NCBI GenBank assembly: GCA_012934845.2
Contig: WNNJ02001188.1
Span: 62,001-126,000 of the forward strand
Source: Pomphorhynchus laevis
Taxonomy: Eukaryota > Acanthocephala > Palaeacanthocephala > Echinorhynchida > Pomphorhynchidae
Direction of reading: 5' to 3'
Length of the DNA: 64,000 bases
A program made the position numbers and the translations under genes. Shown in pieces: positions 56,101-63,790 of the stretch (positions are counted from its first letter, which is position 1; each line of letters begins with the position of its first letter). The notes under the pieces were generated by a model. The model made no database searches, was not told the DNA's origin, and was given only the letters and a program-made list of their open reading frames with translations.

Positions 56101-58168
56101 TATGGTAATGCTTTAATACTATTATTAAGAAATTATATCAAAATAATTGTTTAAAAAATAAAAATTATTTAAATCGTTTTCTAATTATTTATATTAATTG
56201 CTAAATGTATTTTTATAAAATTAGCTTAGTTCAATTTTAGAGTTGTTTGAAAATACATTATTTCTGTTTTCGACTACAAGCTTTTCGACGATTTACATTA
56301 TATTTTATATTCAGGAATAGAGACAACATGCCGCGGTTATATTTAAAACATTTTTATAAATGGCTTGTTCCCACGTATTGTCAAGGAAACCATGATGAAG
56401 CAGTTCAATGCTACTTAACAATTTGTAAATTGTGCCCTTCACTGGACAGCCACTTAACTTTAACAGAGTGCTTGTTGAATGCTGGTCTCTTTGAATCTGC
56501 ACAGAAACAAATGAGATTAGTTAAGCAAGATTACGGCTACCCGTCGAATATTAGTGCTGAGGTTTGTGATTATTTTTGTTAATTAAAAATTATTTTAAAA
56601 AATAATTATTAATAATAAATTATTTTTTTTGAAATAATAACCGATTATTTGGATTTAACATTTTGATTATTTAAGTTTGATTATTTTTAATTATTATTTA
56701 ATTTTGAATATTTGATTAATTTTCATCTTGTTTTATGGAGTAAATAATTTAAAACTTTTGATCTCTTAAATTTACTAATTAAAATACAAAAATCTTATTA
56801 AAACTTCAAAACTTTAAAATCAGAATAATCTACCTTTAAGCACGGATAATTAACTTAAAATGAAAATTTCTAACTGCCTACTTCACAGTGAATTCCAACA
56901 TAATTTTGCCTTGTGTGTTTATTTTGTCCACACTGATTAAATCGAACCAGATAACTGCTGTTAGATAACAGTTACATAACATTTATTATATAACAATAAT
57001 AATTTAACAATACGATAAATCAACCTCACAATTAAAAAGAACAAATTTAAGATTAATCTCTTCTTAAATTGTCAATTTAAGACTCTAAGACTTTATATAT
57101 AAATCTTAACACTAACATAAGATGGTTAAACACATAGTTTTATGAAAGACATCAGCTCACTTTTATGTTAATACCCATTTTTGCTTTTAATATCATATTT
57201 TAAACAATTTTAAATAGATTCAAGATGCTGATATAATTGAGTTTCCATAATTCGAGATTTAAATTTTAAGGTATGATATGCAGATAAATGAAAATATAAA
57301 TTATCTAAAATAGATTCAAGATGCTGATATAATTGAGTTCCTATAATTCGAGATTTAAATTTTAAGGTATGATATGCAGATAAATGAAAATATAAATTAT
57401 CTAAAATAGATTCAAGATGCTGATATAATTGAGTTTCCATAATTCGAGATTTAAATTTTAAGGTATGATATGCAGATAAATGAAAATATAAATTATCTAA
57501 AATAGATTCAAGATGCTGATATAATTGAGTTTCCATAATTCGAGATTTAAATTTTAAGGTATGATATGCAGATAAATGAAAATATAAATTATCTAATTGA
57601 TCATTGCGAAATCACGTAGCAACCAATTGTAATATATTTGATCCACGTTATTCATGGATTCTGCTCTCTCTATGCTTTAGTTTTTATTCTTTACTATCAC
57701 CGCTGTTGCATCTGACATGCATTTATCTACTAAAATTATAAATCAAGTTTGTCTATCTCGTTGTAGCTAGGATTAATCCAATGTATTAGTTTATTAATAA
57801 ATACCCTTTAGAATATTCGGCAAACTTCTCCGTTTAATCGCATTATAATTACTTTAAATTTATAAAATGATCAGCCTCTGAATTTGCTTCCGAGGTAAAT
57901 TTGGGCATTGATCAATCCTTTAATTGCTTGATAGCAAACGAATGCTTGCTTTCAAGCACAATTTAGAGATAATCTAACATAAAAGATAAATATTCAGTAA
58001 AACATTTTATGATACAGCATGATCGGCATTATTAAATAACTTTACGCATGATCTACTTATTTATTTAAAAAACTACGCCTTTTATATTTTTAAATTTAGG
58101 ACAAAGAAAGAATTGAAACAATTGATAAAGATATAGAGAAAAAAGCTCGCGTGTTTTATAGTCTTTAA
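37878..58168 (+). CDS. RMDN1: RMDN1-like regulator of microtubule dynamics (FAM82 family), six exons
   Basis: Exons: 37878-38119, 41817-41942, 45595-45718, 49124-49272, 56315-56561, 58100-58168. From exon 2 on all joins are phase-exact, and the total is about 318 residues; animal RMDN1 is about 310-320. The N-terminus is basic with a hydrophobic stretch (about residues 54-66), as in mitochondria-associated RMDN1. Then come F-A-R-T-C-Y-E-L-G-K-S (R-L-A-R-A-C-Y-E-L in relatives), A-V-K-Y-A-I-N-Q-Q-L-P-G-Y-Q-Q-C-Y-K-L-Y-A-F-L-L (A-x-K-W-Y-A-I-L-L) and I-K-K-Y-L-N-K-A-Y-D-C-N-P-Y-D-I-E-L-L-K-Y-I-G-D-W (K-E-H-L-x-K-A-I-E-L-N-P...L-L-G-x-W). Two TPR-like helix pairs follow, and a tail A-E-D-K-E-R-I like the family's E-E-D-K end. 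The family is TPR-like and was linked to microtubule and chromosome behaviour in nematodes. The sequence is divergent, but no stop interrupts it. Confidence 0.78.
38220..39340. other. RMDN intron sequence, nothing recognised
   Basis: AT-rich. It probably includes the 3' UTR of the minus-strand His-rich gene, but no polyadenylation site was assigned. Confidence 0.4.
39344..40264 (-). CDS. His-rich protein of unknown function, nested in an RMDN intron
   Basis: Read on the complement, a frame of about 300 codons carries one in-frame TAG (39676-39674). It starts without ATG (A-S-T-A-A-N-A-S-P-L-I-S-P-L-E-L-Q). A good acceptor, TTGAATTACAG, lies inside and would make T-L-A-V-H-A-A-C-R-Q-N the first residues of an internal exon. 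The first Met is in N-T-M-H-S-G-L-E-S-L-L. The protein is rich in His, Gln and Asn (H-Q-Q-H-H, H-H-Q-H-H, H-H-Y-I-Q-H-H-L-Q-H-H-L-H-H), as in many developmental transcription-factor tails, but no DNA-binding domain is present here. The TAG can be removed by a 36- or 42-nt intron (donors at 39696 or 39702, acceptor TGTTTTCAG ending at 39661), both keeping frame. It ends TAA shortly after D-D-S-N-Q. The family is not recognised. Confidence 0.6.
40270..41440. other. RMDN intron sequence, possibly 5' part of the His-rich gene
   Basis: AT-rich. The plus strand is open without ATG at 40631-40813, with no recognisable similarity. An upstream exon of the His-rich gene was sought on the minus strand and not found. 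Confidence 0.35.
41445..41690. repeat. 45-bp tandem repeat, about five units
   Basis: Units begin TATTAATTTGAGACTT or similar at 41445, 41490, 41535, 41580 and 41625, each exactly 45 bp apart and increasingly diverged. The better units contain ATACCTTAT...ATAAGGTAT, a 9-bp inverted pair around TTAGC. Confidence 0.85.
41817..41942 (+). CDS. RMDN-like gene, exon 2
   Basis: The acceptor TTTTCTTCTCAG ends at 41816. One base, 41 codons, two bases, ending ...S-I-V-D-F-A and AG. It then uses an unusual donor, GTTCGT. The better-looking GTAAGC, four bases on, would put exon 3 out of frame. The last residues join exon 3 to give F-A-R-T-C-Y-E-L-G-K-S. Confidence 0.6.
42088..42615 (-). CDS. open frame over a 15-bp minisatellite (E-L-K-D-V repeats)
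   Basis: 175 codons from a true ATG at 42615. A non-repetitive start (M-S-N-N-S-V-N-N-D-C-V-T-I) of about 80 residues is followed by about 20 pentapeptides, mostly E-L-K-D-V, mixed at the start of the array with G-L-T-D-V and K-L-N-N-A, then D-K-M-L-R and TAA. The other strand is open as F-N-S-T-S repeats, a direct consequence of a 15-bp unit without stops. It lies in RMDN intron 2. No family is recognised. It could be a small gene, but a minisatellite that happens to be open is at least as likely. Confidence 0.3.
   Translation of the reverse strand: MSNNSVNNDCVTITAIRFLLKVGSRNELGIQIETNGEQPGEEDYTSCNAQSLRVKSRLLGCVQALNDVEWKLNNAGLTDVELKDVKLNNVGLTDVELKDVKLNNAGLTDVELKDVELKDVELKDVELKDVELKDVELKDVELKDVELKDVELKDVELKDVELKDVELKDFDKMLR
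42104..42420. repeat. 15-bp minisatellite with 45-bp higher-order unit
   Basis: About 12 nearly identical copies of CAACTCAACATCCTT (42104-42290), then a section in which three variant 15-mers form a 45-bp unit repeated two to three times (to about 42420). Confidence 0.93.
42880..44770 (+). mobile_element. LINE, family C, copy 2, heavily decayed
   Basis: From about 44280 the sequence parallels 15060-15540: CGATATCGTCATCCT..., Y-A-V-F-F-D-Y-T-K-A-F-D-N-V-S-R-H-L-F-L (motif A) and L-S-P...L-F-I-G-D in scattered frames. The stretch 42880-44280 is GC-richer than its surroundings and contains short open pieces, probably the upstream part. It lies in RMDN intron 2. Confidence 0.6.
44775..45594. 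other. RMDN intron 2 remainder
   Basis: AT-rich, nothing recognised. It ends with the acceptor AATTTTGTAG before exon 3. Confidence 0.45.
45595..45718 (+). CDS. RMDN-like gene, exon 3
   Basis: One base plus 41 codons: T-C-Y-E-L-G-K-S-C-K, then S-A-V-K-Y-A-I-N-Q-Q-L-P-G-Y-Q-Q-C-Y-K. It fits the RMDN helix pair before K-W-Y-A. The donor GTATTT is at 45719. A second frame is open for 25 codons here but gives no family match. Confidence 0.75.
45719..49123. other. RMDN intron 3
   Basis: 3.4 kb, AT-rich, with a few short open frames (for example 46274-46480 and 48206-48397) that look random. Two related stretches near 48590-48640 and 48885-48930 share GCTC..GC...CCT.A.GATCCACT. No mobile element was recognised. 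Confidence 0.45.
49124..49272 (+). CDS. RMDN-like gene, exon 4
   Basis: The acceptor TTGATTTAG ends at 49123. 49 codons plus TG: L-Y-A-F-L-L-N-D-W-I-S-S-K-C-G-L, R-I-K-K-Y-L-N-K-A-Y-D-C-N-P-Y-D-I-E-L-L-K-Y-I-G-D. The donor GTAAGT is at 49273. TG plus the G of exon 5 restores the conserved Trp. Confidence 0.8.
50160..52135 (+). repeat. degenerate tandem array of a ~220-320-bp repeat (RMDN intron 4)
   Basis: Units are marked by TCTGCACGCTGCTTTAAT, CAACAGTACG, TATTGG..GACCTCATC, CCAATACC and ACGTTTCACGTTTC. Markers occur near 50180, 50403, 50933, 51498 and 51816, with partial units near 50620 and 52096. Within a unit GTATTGG and CCAATAC form a 7-bp inverted pair. Further copies are at 55040-55480 and 12300-12625. 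Confidence 0.8.
52992..54200 (-). CDS. Naiad PLE reverse transcriptase (copy 2)
   Basis: 402 codons covering the whole RT in one frame: T-I-D-K-A-S-N-N-C-V-F, P-K-L-H-K-N-P-I-Q-P-R-F-I-C-S-A, Y-A-F-S-T-L-Y-T-N-L (motif A, with Ala where copy 1 has Asp), G-V-P-M-G-G-N-S-S-P-I-I-A-D (motif B), F-R-Y-I-D-D-I-C-V-F (motif C) and K-E-G-V-Y-L-D-M-N. The changed motif A residue means it could not be an active polymerase as it stands. A short preceding piece (54411-54205) holds the linker. Confidence 0.88.
   Translation of the reverse strand: MYKELTKLKDNYIITTIDKASNNCVFICKNLYYDILVKEVNSNNLNVNPTYEGSKLSLETIITNHCSIMDKKGIKIESYNKTISILYWNPKLHKNPIQPRFICSAFKCTLKPLSVYMNKILKVIKAHFKKYCKVIEINTGIKHYFSINSTKEFLEQTKGINFQNINTYAFSTLYTNLDLVDIKEALVKLINLIFGKIYTYICYNNYNAYLTKIKPSSKYKYMDKIELIESLNILINQNYLKVGTSIFRQVKGVPMGGNSSPIIADLFLSFIEYEFVHNCVKTKSKQYKYMKYMFRYIDDICVFNSNNFYSISEHIYPESLILNKTNINDKEGVYLDMNIKLTLTKTTINLYRKDDIFKFTRNIFLHEHSCIPYNIKYNTLNNEILRIATICNDIGFLQNHLK
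54452..54960 (-). CDS. Naiad PLE GIY-YIG endonuclease with Cys-rich start
   Basis: Read on the complement from about 54960, a Cys-rich stretch (F-K-C-K-R-K-N-C-I-V-C-D-V, then N-N-N-C-N-C-N-T-A-G-V) leads into V-Y-L-I-Q-C-T-C-G-L-Q-Y-I-G-K-T. Then L-K-T-R-F-R-Q-H-I-Y-N-I, H-D-I-K-N-C-K-L and E-K-E-D-F-W-I-K-T-L-N-S follow. The Y-L-I and Y-I-G pair, the R in R-F-R-Q-H and the E in E-D-F-W are the GIY-YIG nuclease signature. Upstream Cys pairs and downstream His residues fit the zinc-binding CCHH seen in Penelope-like endonucleases. The frame is open back to about 55003, with no ATG at its start. Confidence 0.85.
55040..55480 (+). repeat. continuation of the ~310-bp repeat array beyond Naiad copy 2
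   Basis: Starts with AATTGAAATCATTTCTGATT and the TTAATAGGAGAAGGTTCTACC segment of the unit. It runs through GTATACCTGTGCAATCATT, CTCTGTACGCTACTT, CATCAGCTACTGATCCAATTCC and TTTCAGTTTTG. The Naiad insertion separates it from 50160-52135. Confidence 0.75.
55485..56314. other. end of RMDN intron 4
   Basis: Very AT-rich with repeated ATATATTTTATATTTT tracts. Nothing else recognised. Confidence 0.5.
56315..56561 (+). CDS. RMDN-like gene, exon 5 (TPR-like helices)
   Basis: The acceptor TTATATTCAG precedes it; one base plus 82 codons. W-L-V-P-T-Y-C-Q-G-N-H-D-E-A-V-Q-C-Y-L-T fits the TPR pattern (G-x-x-D-E-A-x-x-x-Y). So does L-T-L-T-E-C-L-L-N-A-G-L-F-E-S-A-Q-K-Q-M-R for the next repeat. The donor GTTTGT is at 56562. 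Confidence 0.8.
57214..57597. repeat. four tandem 96-bp units (RMDN intron 5)
   Basis: Units start ATAGATTCAAGATGCTGATA at 57214, 57310, 57406 and 57502 and are almost identical. Because 96 is a multiple of 3, the minus strand is open right through as a 32-residue repeat (Q-H-L-E-S-I-L-D-N-L-Y-F-H-L-S), but no start or gene context supports translation. Confidence 0.95.
58100..58168 (+). CDS. RMDN-like gene, exon 6 (last)
   Basis: The acceptor TTTTTAAATTTAG precedes it. 22 codons, D-K-E-R-I-E-T-I-D-K-D-I-E-K-K-A-R-V-F-Y-S-L, then TAA at 58166-58168. A charged terminal helix like the E-E-D-K... end of RMDN proteins. Confidence 0.75.
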   Translation, partial: DKERIETIDKDIEKKARVFYSL

Positions 58169-59110
58169 AGGCTTTTCGTTTTCGTCAAAAGTTAAATGCT
58201 GCATTTCCCGTTTGATAATTTTACAAATGTTCATTCCCTCTCGCAAATAAAAACCACTTTTTCGTTGGCTACTTTGTACATTTCTGATATATAAATATAT
58301 ATTTTAACATTATAAATTAATTTGTTTAAATTCAAATTTTTGATGATTTGATTTAGTGCTGAAAGATTTGGTATTTGATTTAGTAGACCCAATTTTGCTC
58401 ATTATGATATACAGTTATATCAATTATTAGTTTAAAATTAAATAATTTGTCGATATCCAATTGATGCCAACCGATTAAGTGGTCAAATTTTCAAAATCAC
58501 TCGACCTTAATTTTAATTTATAATTACTTTACTCTCTTTTACACGATTACGCGTTAGATAAATTGGATTCTACTCTACAAACACAGATAAGTTTCCTTGT
58601 GATACCTAACAGTTAAGATATTACAAATAGCCATTCCATCATGAGATTACTAGCATATAAAAAGTAATTTAGGTAATTATATTAAAGATTAACAAAAGTC
58701 CTATCTATAAATTATTATTTTTTGATAAAATTAATAAGAAAAACAATTTGAAATTATAAATTTATTTTAATTTAAGTTGATTCCTTTTTGGAAAATGGCA
58801 ATTTTAACTTAAAATTTATTATTATGTCACCTCAAATCAATGAATATGAAATGCTAATTTATGAAGACCGTTTAATGCTAAATCGCTATTTACTAAAAGT
58901 CATCTAGAAATTAAATTTTTCTGTCTTAATTTTGCAGTAAAACATTTATGAGACAGCATAAAAGGCATTATTAAATAACCTTATTTATAATGTACTCTTA
59001 TTTTTCTAATTTAAAAGTTAAAAATGGAATAAATCAGATCATCCTACTGAGTATACGTATTTTATACTTTTTATAAATTAAAAATAATGCTAAAATTAAA
59101 ATTAAATAAT
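58169..59110. other. non-coding downstream of the RMDN gene
   Basis: AT-rich; would hold the RMDN 3' UTR. A segment near 57995-58045 (AAAACATTTTATGATACAGCATGATCGGCATTATTAAATAAC) recurs in similar form at 58936-58980, so an unnamed short dispersed repeat is present. Confidence 0.45.
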
Positions 59111-59119
59111 AAATAATTA

Positions 59120-59470
59120 TAGATAATTAGTATTTGAGTACAAGACAAATCATTAAAAAAATGCTAAAAATAAAATTCAAATAATTAATAATTAAATAAT
59201 AAATAATAAAATAATAAATAACTTTTATATCAGATTTAATATAATTTACATCAAGTTAAAATTTTTAAAAATAAATTCATAAAAATCATTTTTTTTGCGG
59301 ATTGACTAATATATAAGTGACGATGTATCAGAATACGGATTAGAAGTCATCAAGATGAACTGATCATAATTTGGCATCTATTTCTCAACCCAACATTGCA
59401 ACGGGGCCAAATACATTCTAATGACGTATTTAATCTGATGAAATATATTATAATATATTGACCTAATCAA
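59120..59470 (-). mobile_element. Naiad 3' tail, copy 5 (minus, decayed)
   Basis: The complement shows a structured-block remnant (TTTGGCCCCGTTGCAATGTTGGG, about 59415-59393), then TGATGACTTCTAATCC and one degraded 209-bp-type unit. More diverged than copies 1 and 2. Confidence 0.75.
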
Positions 59471-59474
59471 TCGT

Positions 59475-60295
59475 GTAATAATTCACACGATTGTATTAAA
59501 TTATGATTAAAGTTTTTAACGTGATATCAAATTATGTTCTCTTATTTTTCTGTCCATTGGCGAGAGGTTTTGTGGATAAATAAATTTATCTGATATTTTA
59601 TTTATACGTTTAATATTTCATCACAAAATAGACGATATTTTATCAATATGTGATTTTTTAAGTTCGTATATTTTAACTTTGACATAGTAAAACATAAAAT
59701 GAAAGAAATTATATTTTAGTAAAACATAAATTGAAAGAAAAGCACCTCTTTTTTAAAAAATAGAAATGTTTACATCCGCTATTATTTGTTGTTTAATACA
59801 ATTTATAATTTATTTGAAATTACAAGCATAGTCGTATTTATGTAACTAACTACGCACAATCGTATTATGTTATAGAAATTGAGGTCAAATTTAAAAAATA
59901 CAGCTTATTTATTTTGTGAATTGGTCATGTAAAATTGCGTATTCTAGAGGATCAATAAATGTAAATATTCAAAGTTAACGAATTAATTTAAAATTAAAAT
60001 AATGTCGTTAGGCGGCCGTCTATGAGAACCGTCGTCATTAATATTTTTTTCTACTTAATTTGGCGTCTCCCCATAATGAGACGTGAAAAATTTGACAAAA
60101 TAATTTGGCTTTTATTGTAATGAAAATTCATTTCTTTTGCGTTTTTCATGTATAATAATTTGGCTTACATTTATTTGGATGTTATTATACCAGTTTACAT
60201 CATCATGATCTAATTCTTGAAGTGAATTTTCTTAGCTATAGTTTATATCCCACAGCTGGATTACTCGTTGAAAGAGAAGAAAACATAATGTTATA
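59475..60295. other. non-coding, nothing recognised
   Basis: AT-rich. A short GC-rich motif (GGCGGCCGTC) stands out near 60012. No frame or repeat supported. Confidence 0.4.
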
Positions 60296-60655
60296 CAATC
60301 ATCAAACAACTTTGGTCTTGCAAGGAGATGATATAATTATTATTGGACATATCAAGAACAACTGTTGAAAAATACAGCTGAATAAGAAACTAGACACATG
60401 GGACATTACACGGTAATAGGAATGACGAAGATATTCATTACCTGGAATCGCAAAAGCTGTAGAAATGAGTATCATCAACACATTCTTCTGAATAAAAGAA
60501 CATATAATTCTTTCTAATATAGTCACTACAAATCAAAAATTGATTGCCTTTATCCCAAAAGCAAAATAGGTGAAATAGGTAAAGAACGCACAAACTCTCA
60601 CTGATATCTATACGCTCCGGTTGGTGAGACCGTTAATCGATCTTAATAACTCACC

Positions 60656-60843
60656 AGATGATTCACACGCAAGCTTCGGTTAAATATATAAAGTGAACCT
60701 GGTTGGCATTTAACCGATAGAAAATTGCTGAAATCCGCTTCCGTAATTTTATTTGGGATCGGATTTTGATTTTTATTCGTAATTTTATTTATTATAATGC
60801 ACAGGAAAACCATGATGTTGATCAATAATACCAAGCTCGTCAA
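60656..60843 (-). CDS. candidate first exon of a secreted protein
   Basis: On the complement, an ATG in good context (AACATCATGG, about 60813) opens M-V-F-L-C-I-I-I-N-K-I-T-N-K. The frame is also open upstream with a hydrophobic L-V-L-L-I-N-I. It runs to R-S-L-R-V-N-H-L and a strong donor GTGAGT. It resembles a signal peptide and pro-region. A possible next exon lies near 60520-60450 (F-F-Y-S-E-E-C-V-D-D-T-H-F-Y, donor GTAATG), but its phase does not match simply. No family recognised. Confidence 0.3.
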
Positions 60844-61189
60844 TCTGTTCCCGCCTGTACCTACGTCACCCTCGTGTAATTAACGTTAATGTGATTACAG
60901 GGGCCGCTGATGTCCGCGCAAGTGTCCTTTGCCATCCAAGGTCGATCCGAAAGCAAATAAATGCAAATTAATACTTGTAACAAAGTATTTTTGTATTGGT
61001 GCAGCAGCTACCTATCACCCGTTTGATGGTGTGTTTTAACACGCATCGTTGATTAAAATTAATTTCTAACACACACCGTTGATAATTGATTTTGAACCAA
61101 ATCACTGACAGTTAAATGTGGCTAAAGGTGTCCAAGGATAAAATCATTAATGCTCGGTAGTAGAGATATACGATGAAAAGCTTAAGAGG

Positions 61190-61720
61190 AAACGACAATT
61201 AAAATTCCTGTGATAGCATCCCAGTAAGTCAAATCAAATGGGCTTTAAGAAATAGGTTCTAGAATTCTTAATGCAATGCAAAACCAATATGTACAGTAAA
61301 TATAAAGGCCGGGTCAGTGTGAACAACCAAATCTTAATAAGTTCGATATTATCAGGAGAGTTTTACAAGGACCTAAATTAAGTCATATCCTTATAATTGC
61401 TTTTGGTGACGTAACTAAATCGATACGAAGGAAGGTATAAATTACTAAATACAAACATAATAGAAGTGATAGATCGAAATACTTTATCAACCAACAAGGA
61501 TTGACCATTGTTTCATTTGGACCATTTGATTAGAGAAGCATGGAAATCTATTGTGGCAAATAATCGATGAAAATTGCATCTAGTGGAAGGGAAAAAGAAG
61601 GCGAAAAGTTATTGAAGATGTAATCGACCGTGTTTGTCTTCTGTTTGATCATATATCCAAAGACCCGGCCAACCCCCACCAGGAGGGAAATGGCCGTTAA
61701 AAGATTGTTGTTTGTTTTTC
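61190..61720. other. GC-richer block, possibly a decayed retroelement
   Basis: Less AT-rich than its flanks, with short frames such as A-F-G-D-V-T-K-S-I-R-R-K-V and a pyrimidine-rich end (GGCCAACCCCCACCAGGAGG). No motif is clear enough to name a family. Confidence 0.3.
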
Positions 61721-61724
61721 AATT

Positions 61725-62250
61725 TTATTTTTTCGTTGCTACTGCAAATTGAAGATTTTCTTAATAAATACATTTTTTAATAAATTATTTTTATTGCTTT
61801 GAATTTAAATGAGCAAATGTACAGGATTACCGATATTTTCAATCCAAATGCGGTTTCTTCTAGTTTAGCAACTCTAAGCTTAAAATAAGGTTATAGACTT
61901 GGCTCTTTGGAAGATTCGGAGTAAATTCACTGCTTTAATATTGAAGTCAGTTGAGGTGAATGATACTGCTATCATCTATCAAGTCAGGTTGTTTAGGTAA
62001 CAGCTTTGTGTTTTAAGGATGAGTTTTCTGGAACGAAACTTCAAGGTAGACGGGTACAGCTTGATAGAGTGTGGCGCGATAGTGAAGCGATTTGGTTAAG
62101 TGAAGCGACAGTGTAATTTGATTTTTTGCATGTGATTAAAAATATTATGTTTGAATATAATTAAAATTATAATTATAATTATAAATTAATATATAATTTA
62201 TATAATTATAAATTAATTAATTAGAATTATTAATTAGAATTATAATTATA
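61725..62250. other. non-coding, nothing recognised
   Basis: Includes a mildly GC-richer part at about 61820-62110 without a reading frame, then an AATTATAATTATA tract leading into the MITE-like element. Confidence 0.4.
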
Positions 62251-62251
62251 A

Positions 62252-62389
62252 TTCAGTCATTACCGGTTGGTGTTGTCTTTCAGGTTATCCGATAGAGATC
62301 AATGATTAGTCACCGAGGATCGCGACGTCTGGAGTAATATGCCTCAAAAAGCACTTCCTCAATTCGATATCCTTCAAGTAATGACTGAA
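62252..62389. mobile_element. MITE-like element, 138 bp
   Basis: Perfect 12-bp terminal inverted repeats (TTCAGTCATTAC at 62252-62263 and GTAATGACTGAA at 62378-62389) enclose a GC-richer core in AT-rich flanks. No coding capacity. No clear target duplication could be made out. Confidence 0.6.
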
Positions 62390-63030
62390 CAAAAATATTA
62401 AATATTATATATTAAAATATTAAACTAAAAATATTAAAATTAATATTCAAAATAAAGTTGTAATATTAAAACTTTTATTTATTTTTACTAAATATAATTA
62501 AAAATAGATAATTAAAAATCAGTATCGAATATTCATTTAATACAATGAAATTTTTTATATTTAATATCAAATGTTTATTTATATTTTATAAATAAATAAT
62601 AATCTAATTATCTAATAATCTAATAAATAAATATAATTATCTTCCGATTCTGAATAATTTCTTGTTCAATGATCGACGTCCTTTGCATAAAATAAGTGAT
62701 AATTATACATTAATTTGTATTTTTTTTTCAAATTCTTTACATTTTTCTAATTGATTGATTTGATCTATTATGATTGTTTCTCAATATTTACTAAAAACAT
62801 CTATATGTTACCTTTAGTTAACTTCAGAGCCATGTCCTTGACTGTTCGTTTTGAATTTGATGTTTGTTACTCAATGAATTCATTAGAATAAAATTTTTTA
62901 ATGAAATATCATCTGTGATATTTTTGTCTGCTTTCAAATCAAACAATTCATTTAACTTATGCAACATTTACCAAATGTTGTAGATGAAACATTATAATTT
63001 TTCAATTGAGAATTAAAAACTAAATTACAG
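62390..63030. other. intron or spacer before the Cys-rich exon
   Basis: AT-rich, nothing recognised. It ends in ACTAAATTACAG at 63030, a usable acceptor. Confidence 0.4.
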
Positions 63031-63238
63031 GCCCAATTATTTTACAATGCTATACCGATTTGCTGTCAACTGTTATGGTATACTTAATAAACATCTTCCG
63101 TATGTAAACAGGAACGTAAGGATATTAAAAAAGGAATGTAAGGAATGTCGATGCCGCACAACCAGGTTTAAATGCAAAGGACCCACTTACTGCGTTGTTG
63201 AAGTATGCGATGAAATTTATATGGAAGGTTACTGCTAA
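63031..63238 (+). CDS. cysteine-rich terminal exon (VWC-like spacing)
   Basis: After the acceptor TTACAG one frame is open to TAA 63236-63238: P-N-Y-F-T-M-L-Y-R-F-A-V-N-C-Y-G, then K-K-E-C-K-E-C-R-C-R-T-T-R-F-K-C-K-G-P-T and Y-C-V-V-E-V-C-D-E...G-Y-C. Seven Cys fall in the last 33 residues. The C-x2-C-x-C-x6-C-x5-C-x4-C order resembles von Willebrand type C / single-VWC domains of secreted arthropod proteins. An ATG at 63047 exists, but without a signal peptide, so upstream exons are expected and were not found. Family assignment is tentative. Confidence 0.5.
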
Positions 63239-63479
63239 GGACATTTCATAAAGCAGTAATCGTCATTTACGAGTTTTGCCTGTCACCTTACCTTACTTTA
63301 CTTAGTATTTCAATATGTTCAAATAATATCAAATTATACTTATTTCCATTTTTATAAAGAAGTAAACCTTTTGTATTTATCTAAAAAGATCGAATCTTCT
63401 TTATAATCAAGTACGTGAAATCAAATTTATATACAAATTGACTTTTTATTTTACGATTTTTTACAAATTAAAAAATTTG

Positions 63480-63790
63480 TTCATTGTTACCACTGATCCG
63501 GAAGTCGGGTTGTGGAGGCAGTGCACGGACGAGACGTGACAAAGTATCACGGTCCGGAATGGCTTACCATACTTTTTTCATGTAGTTTTGATTGTTCCTT
63601 GGCAAGATGGAAAATTTGATCTCTCCACCTACATCGAGGTCTTTCTCGGCGTCTCCGTCCAGAAAGTTTTATCTGAAACACTTTACAGGGAAGACGCCCC
63701 CTAAACATCCTCAAAACGTGGCTTACCACCTCATCTGACTTCTTTCAACGTGGAGCAACTTTACTAAAAGATTCTTGCGGATTTGCGAGC
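63480..63790 (-). mobile_element. LINE tail (RTE-like C-terminus)
   Basis: On the complement the frame reads V-S-H-V-L-R-M-F-R-G-R-L-P-C-K-V-F, then S-G-R-R-R-R-E-R-P-R-C-R-W-R-D-Q-I. This is the G-H-V-x-R-M...G-R-R-x-R-G-R-P-x-x-R-W-x-D block at the end of many LINE second proteins, RTE-like ones in particular. No RT core lies in the window, so it is a small remnant. Confidence 0.7.

Noticed and set aside
57210-57536. 108-codon minus-strand frame with 32-residue repeats as a gene
   Set aside because: It exists only because a 96-bp tandem repeat keeps frame. It has no unique sequence and no start outside the array.
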